Program-made: the position numbers and the translations under genes
Shown here: piece by piece, positions 16,048 through 21,185 of the stretch
How the letters are laid out: the number at the start of each line of letters is the position of its first letter
How positions within the stretch are numbered: the first letter of the stretch is position 1
From: an uncultured Muribaculaceae bacterium
GTDB taxonomy: Bacteria > Bacteroidota > Bacteroidia > Bacteroidales > Muribaculaceae
NCBI GenBank assembly: GCA_910586455.1
Contig: CAJUHX010000036.1
Location: 1 to 21,185, forward strand
Direction: 5' to 3'
Length of the DNA stretch: 21,185 nt
Notes under the pieces: generated by a model
Databases searched by the model: none
The model's input: only the letters and a program-made list of their open reading frames with translations
Told to the model about the DNA's origin: nothing

Positions 16048-16141
16048 AATCGAGATAATTATAAAGATGGAGAATACCGATGAAAAAAAGATTGAGCGTA
16101 AAGATGAAAAGCAATAATTAGCTACTACGTTCCTGTCGATT

Positions 16142-16696
16142 TCACTTGTTAATTTCATCACCTAATCGCCGTGCGACTTCCTCAAAGCGTTTTCGTTTTT
16201 CTTCGTCGGTGAGCCCGGGGACCTCGCTTCGCCGGGGCTGTCGCTTCTTATCCCAGGGCAGTGGCAGAAGTTGTCGCGGTGTTATTTTCTTTTTAACGTG
16301 GGGCTGTATGCAGATTGCGGCCAGTGTTCTGGCACGTTCCCATGAATCGCGGTGTTGTGCCTCGTTCATTTCACGCCATGCGCTGCAGATGCTTTCGAAC
16401 TCGCCGAAAGTACACTTGCAGAAATCGTCATGCGACAATCCGATACAGCCCACGCCAATACCTAAAAGTTCATAGATACCTACAGACTTTTTTTTCACCG
16501 TCGGCATCATCCACCGTGGCAGCGTCGACAGAGATAGCATTGCTCCACTCGGTCATATCTTCCGGAGCGAGGCTGTCGGCAAAGTCCATCAGCGACATAT
16601 CGAACGGTTTGCCCTCGCGCTTCGCCGCCGACACTACACAGCACCACAGATAGGTACACATGTCGGTAAAACTTGTGGGGGCAATCTCGGTAATTT
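16142..16696 (-). pseudogene. Phage tail assembly chaperone G/GT pair, N-terminally truncated
   Basis: Two overlapping minus-strand frames. The first (16470-16694) reads ITEIAPTSFTDMCTYLWCCV, then DMSLMDFADSLAPEDMTEW, and stops at 16470; no start lies before it and an in-frame TAA occurs at 16695-16697, so the N-terminus is lost. The second (from about 16497 to 16142) reads KSVGIYELLGIGVGCIGLS, then RDSWERARTLAAICIQPHV and QLLPLPWDKK, typical of the T extension of tail chaperones. They meet at an A8 run (16488-16495). Sliding from codons AAA-AAA back two bases keeps perfect pairing and enters the second frame, as in the -2 shift of phage Mu; a +1 shift or mutation is also possible. In intact phages this pair precedes the tape-measure gene. 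Confidence 0.65.
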
Positions 16697-16697
16697 A

Positions 16698-16794
16698 CTA
16701 CGCGCTTTGATTCCGGCCAATGTGCCTATAATGGCATTAGACAACTGTAAGGCAATTGCCAATGCCGGATTTAGCTTTCATATTATATATGTTG
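16698..16794. other. Junction between phage remnant and CDF gene
   Basis: No gene is assigned. A minus-strand frame reads LNPALAIALQLSNAIIGTLAG and continues into the out-of-frame chaperone region; it could be another scrap of a phage protein but I do not recognise it. No clear terminator for the CDF gene is seen, only the palindrome GGCAATTGCC. Confidence 0.3.
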
Positions 16795-17685
16795 TTATAG
16801 TTTTAATGGTTCCATATGTATATTGACTATGCTCTCTTTTCCAAATTTTCCACGTATCTTTTCTTCAATCTGTGTCGCTATGTCATGGGCTTCTTTTAGC
16901 AGAAGTTTGCCATCCATCTTTACGTGAACATCAACAGCTATGGCACTGCCAATTTTTCTTGTACGTAAATTGTGGAATCCTCTGACTCCTTTTACGGACT
17001 TAATCAATTCTGAGATTTCGGCACTCTGCCTTTCAGGCAAGGCTCCTTCAAGCAGTTCATTGACTGCCGGCCTCATAATATCAAAACCTGACTTGACGAT
17101 GAACACACTTACGAGCACAGCTGCCAACGGGTCAAGAATACGCCATCTGTCGCCTAACAATATAGCACCACCAATACCTGTCATAGTTCCCAATGAAGAT
17201 ATGGCATCACTGCGATGGTGCCACGCATTGGCTATAGTAGCATCTGATTTGACTATATTCCCGATTTTTACTGTATAGCGGTATAGTATTTCTTTAACTA
17301 CAATGGAAGCTGTGGCGACCGCAAATGCAAGCCATGTGGGTTCCGGGAGCAGGACCCCGTTAAGACTGGATACTATTTTTCTTCCTCCGCTTACCAATAG
17401 GCCTAAGCCTGCCAGTGTCAGGAAGACTCCGATTATCAATGTGGCAAGAGTTTCGAATTTTCCGTGACCATAGCTATGCGCCTTATCTTTAGGTTTCCCA
17501 GACAGTTTTACAAAAATCAAAACAATGAGATCGGTAATGAAGTCTGTGAGGGAATGAACACCGTCTGCAATAAGGGCGGAGCTCCTGCCCAAAATTCCGG
17601 CTGTCAATTTCAAGGCAATAAGTATTGCATTCACTATCGAACCGATGAGTGTAACCCGGAAAATTGTTTTTTCTCGTTGTTCCAT
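16795..17685 (-). CDS. Cation diffusion facilitator (CDF) family divalent-metal exporter
   Basis: A 296-residue inner-membrane antiporter that typically exports Zn2+, Fe2+, Co2+ or Mn2+ in exchange for protons. Six membrane helices fill the first 200 residues. Helix 2 carries the site LIADGVHSLTD (Asp41, His44, Asp48) and helix 5 the site NAWHHRSDAISS. The C-terminal 80 residues form the cytoplasmic ferredoxin-like dimer domain (RTRKIGSAIAVDVHVKMDG; IHMEP). I choose the ATG at 17685 (MEQREKTIFRVTLIG), which fits the family start. An upstream ATG at 17757 would add 24 residues and overlap the permease stop. The gene is last in the metal operon. Metal specificity is not readable from sequence alone. 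Confidence 0.85.
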   Translation of the reverse strand: MEQREKTIFRVTLIGSIVNAILIALKLTAGILGRSSALIADGVHSLTDFITDLIVLIFVKLSGKPKDKAHSYGHGKFETLATLIIGVFLTLAGLGLLVSGGRKIVSSLNGVLLPEPTWLAFAVATASIVVKEILYRYTVKIGNIVKSDATIANAWHHRSDAISSLGTMTGIGGAILLGDRWRILDPLAAVLVSVFIVKSGFDIMRPAVNELLEGALPERQSAEISELIKSVKGVRGFHNLRTRKIGSAIAVDVHVKMDGKLLLKEAHDIATQIEEKIRGKFGKESIVNIHMEPLKL

Positions 17686-17740
17686 ATATATTTTGATTAT
17701 AATATCAGACTGCAGATAATACGTTTCTTTTCTATCTGTT

Positions 17741-19081
17741 TTAGAAAAAATAGCCATAAAGCTGGCCCGAGATTGTGGCCATAATGATTACAAGAGCTAC
17801 ATATATCCCTGTTTTCTTAGTTCCCATCACGCTGCGTATGACAAGCATATTCGGAAGCGACAGCGAGGGACCGGCAAGCAGCAGGGCAAGAGCGGGGCCT
17901 TTACCCATGCCGGATGCAAGCAATCCCTGAATAATCGGCACTTCGGTGAGGGTGGCGAAATACATGAAAGCCCCGGTGAAGCTTGCGAAGAAGTTTGACA
18001 TTAATGAATTGCCGCCGACTGCCCATTCAACCCAACTGTTGGGAATGATGCCGGGCAGTTCTATACCGTCATGCGTTGAGCCGAGCAGGAATCCCGCTGT
18101 CAAAACTCCGACTGCAAGCAGAGGCAGTATCAGCTTGGCAAATCCCCATGATGACAACGCCCATTCGCGGTTCTCGTCATTGTTTTTATCACATAGCAAT
18201 ATTATGGCAAGTGTAGCGACTGAAACGACCATAGGCACAAGTGGAGCCAGTTTAACATCAGGAATGAAAACATTGGCGGCAAAAGCCGAAACTGCTACCG
18301 CGACTGCTCCGAGGATAATCCATCGGGCTTTCAGATGGAGGATTTTCACAAGAATCACGCACAGGCCTATTGCAAGAGCCGATGTTAACCACCATTTAGC
18401 CCCGTAGATTGCAGCCCAGACTCCACGGTCTATTTCGGAAGGCGCGCCCCAGTTGGCAAACACGAGGATTGCCACAAGGGTAAAGAAAAATATCGCTGTC
18501 TGCCACAGAGGACGCTTTTCGGGCAGTGGCACTATATTCATCTGTGCGGCCTCTTTATCCCGTTCTTCCTTGCGGAAGATGAACGACATAACAAGACCTA
18601 TTACCACTGCAAACGTAACGGCACCGATGATGCGGGCAATCCCCATTTCCAGTCCGAGGATACGGGCTGTAAGTATTATCGAGAGTATGCTGATGGCGGG
18701 GCCGGAATATAGAAACGCTATTGCCGGACCAAGACCAGCCCCACGTTTGTAAATGCTGGTGAACAACGGGAGAATAGTACATGAACACACTGCAAGGATA
18801 CCACCCGATACTGACGCTACAGTATATGACACCCATTTCTTTGCATTTGCACCGAAATATTTCAGTACCGCTCCCTGGCTTACGAACACCGCAATCACAC
18901 CGGCTATGAAGAAAGCCGGAAGAAGACAGAGAACTATATGCTCGCGGGCATACCACTTGGCGAGGTCAAGAGTGGAGTGTATGGCAGTCAACAGCGTTTC
19001 ACTGTTAACCGGCATGAAGAACGCTGTCAGGAATATGACAACAGTCCATATCAGAAACTTGGTTTCCTTTTTCGTTTCCAT
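17741..19081 (-). CDS. ArsP-type permease (DUF318/SO_0444-like), putative metalloid or metal efflux
   Basis: A 446-residue polytopic membrane protein with about ten helices. The N-terminal part has the family signature near residues 95-125: SGGILAVCSCTILPLFTSIY followed by GPAIAFLYSGPAISILS. The vicinal C-S-C is the cysteine pair that in ArsP-type permeases is linked to trivalent organoarsenical export. A second homologous half repeats the pattern with AGPSLSLPNMLVIRSVMG near the C-terminus. A soluble charged loop (FRKEERDKEAAQ) separates the halves. It lies 22 bp after the small thioredoxin gene in the same direction, which supports a shared role in metalloid or copper/zinc handling. SO_0444-type Cu/Zn exporters are the main alternative. 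Confidence 0.75.
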   Translation of the reverse strand: METKKETKFLIWTVVIFLTAFFMPVNSETLLTAIHSTLDLAKWYAREHIVLCLLPAFFIAGVIAVFVSQGAVLKYFGANAKKWVSYTVASVSGGILAVCSCTILPLFTSIYKRGAGLGPAIAFLYSGPAISILSIILTARILGLEMGIARIIGAVTFAVVIGLVMSFIFRKEERDKEAAQMNIVPLPEKRPLWQTAIFFFTLVAILVFANWGAPSEIDRGVWAAIYGAKWWLTSALAIGLCVILVKILHLKARWIILGAVAVAVSAFAANVFIPDVKLAPLVPMVVSVATLAIILLCDKNNDENREWALSSWGFAKLILPLLAVGVLTAGFLLGSTHDGIELPGIIPNSWVEWAVGGNSLMSNFFASFTGAFMYFATLTEVPIIQGLLASGMGKGPALALLLAGPSLSLPNMLVIRSVMGTKKTGIYVALVIIMATISGQLYGYFF

Positions 19082-19103
19082 AACTTATTCCCGTTGCTTC
19101 AAA

Positions 19104-19442
19104 TCAGATGCCGAGAGCTCTTTTTACTTCATCGGCAGATGGAACGTGTCCTTTGATTTTCACAGTTCCGTCAACAACCACGGCTGGTGTAGTCATGATA
19201 TTGTAGCTCATTATCTCGACTATATCCTCAATTTTCAGGAGTTTGACATCGAGATTGTTCTCACTGATTACCCGCTCAACGACCTTGTATGTTTCTTTGC
19301 ATTTGGCACATCCGGGGCCGAGAACAAGAACTTCGTTGACCTTTGCACCGAGAGCTGTAATGTTGCTGTTGCAGCAACAGCTTTTCTTTTTTGGTGCGAA
19401 AAGAGTTGACCAGAAACCTTTTTTTGATTCTTTTTTATCCAT
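19104..19442 (-). CDS. Small thioredoxin-family protein (TM0996/MTH895 type) with N-terminal Cys triplet
   Basis: A 112-residue protein. Its C-terminal 75 residues form a compact thioredoxin/glutaredoxin fold with active site LGPGCAKCKETY (Cys45, Cys48) and the cis-Pro block MTTPAVVVDGTVKIKGH. This matches the redox-active disulfide protein 2 group. The first 35 residues are unusual: Lys-rich with a CCC cluster (Cys22-24), absent from most family members and able to bind a soft metal or As(III). It sits between the ArsG-like permease (18 bp away) and the ArsP-like permease (22 bp away). A reductase or thiol carrier for the exporters is a reasonable inference. It may correspond to ArsE of arsEFG-type operons; I am not certain of that equivalence. 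Confidence 0.75.
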   Translation of the reverse strand: MDKKESKKGFWSTLFAPKKKSCCCNSNITALGAKVNEVLVLGPGCAKCKETYKVVERVISENNLDVKLLKIEDIVEIMSYNIMTTPAVVVDGTVKIKGHVPSADEVKRALGI

Positions 19443-19460
19443 GTTTTTTCGTTTATACAG

Positions 19461-20168
19461 TTATAAGTACATCATTCTGCAGTAATATATGCCTACCGCG
19501 ATGAAAATGACACCGACAATAATATTGAGCCATTTCTGAACAGTACGCAGTTTACCATAGAACTCGCCGACCTTTTCTACACTGAAAGCGATAAGCCATG
19601 CAACTGCAAGCACCGGGAGCGCAGTGGCGACAGCAAACAATACAGGCAAAAGCCATCCTGCACTTGCTGTAACTGACATCGGTATAAGCATTCCGAAATA
19701 TAGGATACCGCTCGACGGGCAGAAAGCCATTGCAAACAGTACACCAAGTAACAAGGCTCCCCATCCGCCTTTCCGGGCAAGTCCTTCACCGTTGCCGCCG
19801 AAACCGAACTGAGGGATATTCAGTTTGTGACCGAACAGCATGAAAAGTCCAATCAGCAACAGTAGAGGCCCAATCAGCAACTCGCCCCATTTCCCGATAG
19901 TCTTCTGTATGCCGAATACGCTTGCACCTTCTTTCAGAATCGAGATAAGGATAACGCCGAGAACGGTATAAGCGATTACTCGTCCGATGGTATATAATAC
20001 CCCGTTTCGGAAAATGCGTCTGCGGTTCTCTATGTCCTTGCTGATATAGCCTATTGCGGCTATATTAGTAGCAAGCGGACACGGCGAGATAGCGGTGAGC
20101 AATCCGAGAAGGAAGGCGGTAAGAGCCGGAGCCGTGCTGTTGTCAAGTAAAGTCTGTAACCAGTCCAT
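19461..20168 (-). CDS. CcdA/ArsG-like permease
   Basis: A 235-residue integral membrane protein with six helices of the CcdA/DsbD core. Helix 1 ends with SPCPLATNIAAIGYIS (Cys30) and the middle helices carry AFCPSSGILYFGMLIP. These two Cys-Pro sites pair across the membrane in CcdA proteins and carry electrons from cytoplasmic thioredoxin. In arsEFG-type operons a relative called ArsG exports aminoaryl arsenicals. Its ATG overlaps the stop of the upstream lipoprotein gene (TAATG at 20166-20170), and the small thioredoxin gene follows after 18 bp. A role passing electrons to the lipoprotein thioredoxin is equally plausible. I leave the symbol blank because the arsenical function is inferred from context. 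Confidence 0.75.
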   Translation of the reverse strand: MDWLQTLLDNSTAPALTAFLLGLLTAISPCPLATNIAAIGYISKDIENRRRIFRNGVLYTIGRVIAYTVLGVILISILKEGASVFGIQKTIGKWGELLIGPLLLLIGLFMLFGHKLNIPQFGFGGNGEGLARKGGWGALLLGVLFAMAFCPSSGILYFGMLIPMSVTASAGWLLPVLFAVATALPVLAVAWLIAFSVEKVGEFYGKLRTVQKWLNIIVGVIFIAVGIYYCRMMYL

Positions 20169-20593
20169 TATTTCAGCGATTGCCTTATTTTGTCTGCAAG
20201 ACCATTCTTGAAACCGTCCGGATTGTTGCGGGCGTTGGCGAAGCTGAATTCAGTAAGATTGTTGCGGCTTTCTGTGCCGTCTTTCCATTTGTTGACAAAG
20301 ATTGAAGACCATGTTACTTCGTACTTGTCGGCAACCTTTTCTCCTTCCGGAGTAGAGATGTCAACGGTTTTGAATACGAGAGTGCCGTCTTTCATCTCAT
20401 TTTCAAAGAGAGTATTCACCACCTCTTTAGCGTTTTTCTCTATGGCCATACAGGTGGGACAGCGCTGTTTTCCGTAGAAATAGATTACTTCCACTCTATC
20501 TTTTTCAGGAGATTTTGTAGTGGCGGTATTATCCCCGCTTCCGCACGACATCAGCCCTATCATAAGGGCGAAAAACATCAGTAATTTTTTCAT
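20168..20593 (-). CDS. ArsF-like thioredoxin-fold lipoprotein
   Basis: A 141-residue periplasm-facing lipoprotein. The signal MKKLLMFFALMIGLMSC ends in a lipobox Cys17. The mature domain has VEVIYFYGKQRCPTCMAIEK with the active-site pair Cys45-x-x-Cys48, then VFKTVDISTPEG and WSSIFVNKWKDG. This is the pattern of ArsF-family nitrophenyl-reductase subunits that with ArsE reduce nitro-arsenicals in arsEFG operons. I choose the ATG at 20593; an upstream ATG at 20731 would run into arsR. The gene follows arsR after 67 bp and overlaps the next gene by 1 bp (TAATG). A generic periplasmic thiol reductase fed by the CcdA-like partner is the alternative. Confidence 0.75.
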   Translation of the reverse strand: MKKLLMFFALMIGLMSCGSGDNTATTKSPEKDRVEVIYFYGKQRCPTCMAIEKNAKEVVNTLFENEMKDGTLVFKTVDISTPEGEKVADKYEVTWSSIFVNKWKDGTESRNNLTEFSFANARNNPDGFKNGLADKIRQSLK

Positions 20594-20660
20594 GTGATTA
20601 AATGTATTTAATTGAGTTGTTATTTGCCGAATTACGAACATGGGGAGCAAAAAATAGTGC

Positions 20661-20990
20661 TTACGAGCAGCAGCTATTCTTTTTTGAAGGACAGCATTTG
20701 TCAAGCATCTGTGAAAACAGTTGCCGGGCAAGTTTCCAGTTTTCTGCGTTGATGCAATATTTCACTTTTGGCGGCTCGATGGTGCCTTGTATCAGACCCG
20801 CTTCTTTCAACTCGCTCAAATGTTGCGACACGGTAGCTTTCGCCACTGGAAGCACCTCGTGTATGTCGCCGAAGAAACATTCGTTTCTCTGAGCGAGAAA
20901 ATGCAGTATAGCAATGCGGGTGGGATGGCCCATCGCTTTCGCGAACCTCGCAAGACGCTCATGTTCGGGTGTTATCTCTAATTTTGCCAT
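20661..20990 (-). CDS. ArsR/SmtB-family metalloregulatory repressor
   Basis: A 109-residue winged-helix repressor. Residues about 12-35 are the first helices (LARFAKAMGHPTRIAILHFL). The DNA-recognition helix is AKATVSQHLSELKEAGLI (about 50-67). The wing reads IEPPKVKYCI. Six cysteines are present: Cys38 (ECFF), Cys79, and two vicinal pairs near the C-terminus (Cys99-100 and Cys107-108). The typical ELCVCDL loop in helix 4 of E. coli-type ArsR is absent, so the inducer site is probably built from Cys38 and the C-terminal pairs. It is first in the operon, directly behind a canonical promoter with an inverted repeat, which fits an autorepressor that lets go when metal or arsenic binds. Confidence 0.88.
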   Translation of the reverse strand: MAKLEITPEHERLARFAKAMGHPTRIAILHFLAQRNECFFGDIHEVLPVAKATVSQHLSELKEAGLIQGTIEPPKVKYCINAENWKLARQLFSQMLDKCCPSKKNSCCS

Positions 20991-21009
20991 TCTTACTTAT
21001 TTGTTGTTC

Positions 21010-21048
21010 GCAAAATTACAAACAATATTTGACATAGCCAAATTGTTT
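21010..21048 (-). promoter_or_regulatory. Promoter and probable ArsR operator
   Basis: On the minus strand TTTG (plus CAAA at 21039-21042) lies 20 nt before TAATTTTGC (plus 21010-21018), a canonical promoter ending about 20 nt before the arsR ATG. The imperfect inverted repeat AACAATATTTG (21020-21030) with CAAATTGTT (21038-21048 region) covers the -33 box, where a repressor would block polymerase. Confidence 0.7.
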
Positions 21049-21110
21049 CAGCTCGAAACGCAAAAAATTTCCCTTACCGGGAGTTTGGGAGTTTGAATTA
21101 AAAATAATAT

Positions 21111-21185
21111 CATTAGTGTCCACTAAAAAATCATAAGAGCACCTTGAAATTATTGAAATTCAATTTGTTATAAGCGATTTGGGAG
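21111..21185. mobile_element. Possible edge of an insertion sequence
   Basis: The last bases contain TTAGTGTCCACTAAAAAATC, resembling terminal repeats I associate with Bacteroides insertion sequences, followed by A/T-rich non-coding DNA running off the window. No transposase is visible here. The call is weak. Confidence 0.3.

Larger units (their letters stand above)
15650..16697 (-). mobile_element. Degraded tailed-phage remnant next to tRNA-Leu
   Basis: Two neighbouring fragments encode tail-assembly parts in phage order on the minus strand: a G/GT tail chaperone, then tape-measure protein. Both have lost material. The remnant begins 80 bp past the 3' end of tRNA-Leu, a classic integration site. 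No integrase, capsid, portal or duplicated tRNA end is seen, so the left and right borders are approximate. Confidence 0.65.

Noticed and set aside
20594..20731. N-terminal extension of the ArsF-like protein to 187 residues
   Set aside because: The extension overlaps the end of arsR and places the lipoprotein signal internally; the ATG at 20593 gives a standard signal and lipobox.
1..21185. CRISPR arrays, rRNA genes or a replication origin
   Set aside because: No regularly spaced repeats, no rRNA-like sequence and no DnaA-box cluster were seen on reading the window.

Overview
The window looks like a chromosomal segment of a gut-type Bacteroidales bacterium, possibly near Muribaculaceae or Bacteroides. 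The signs are repeated Bacteroidetes promoters (TTTG about 20 nt before TAnnTTTGC), no clear Shine-Dalgarno sequences, a Rho with a long N-terminal insertion, a lipoprotein TamA homologue (TamL) coupled to TamB, a DUF6377 regulator and a glycine-lipid gene pair. The family or genus is inference.

Region 1 (1-6375, minus strand) is a tamB-tamL operon for outer-membrane assembly. tamL is cut by the window edge. Region 2 (6376-9470) holds a Crp/Fnr-type regulator, a membrane-anchored TPR/DUF6377 regulator and, after it, a compact promoter-to-terminator unit without a gene, which is a small-RNA candidate. Region 3 (9469-10987, minus) is an overlapping pair: a DUF115/Cst-II-like protein and a short, degenerate SDR. 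Region 4 (11189-12972) is the overlapping acyltransferase pair glsA-glsB, probably making glycine lipids. Region 5 (12973-15398) is rho, with a canonical promoter and a roughly 220-nt leader that carries C-rich tracts and a 30-codon upstream ORF.

Region 6 starts at tRNA-Leu(UAG) (15489-15570) and looks accessory. Directly behind the tRNA lies a degraded tailed-phage remnant: an internal tape-measure fragment and an N-truncated tail chaperone G/GT pair with an A8 slip site. A small plus-strand membrane-protein gene with its own strong promoter is lodged between them. Beyond it is a minus-strand metal/arsenic operon, read as arsR, arsF-like lipoprotein, arsG-like permease, small thioredoxin, ArsP-type permease and CDF transporter. 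The regulator sits at the far end behind a canonical promoter. The last 75 bases may be the edge of an insertion sequence.

The most interesting points are the rho leader (possible Rho autoregulation with an upstream peptide), the orphan transcript at 9313-9470, the apparent -2 (or +1) frameshift in the phage remnant, the arsEFG-like operon with unusual cysteine clusters, and the atypical SDR plus DUF115 pair.
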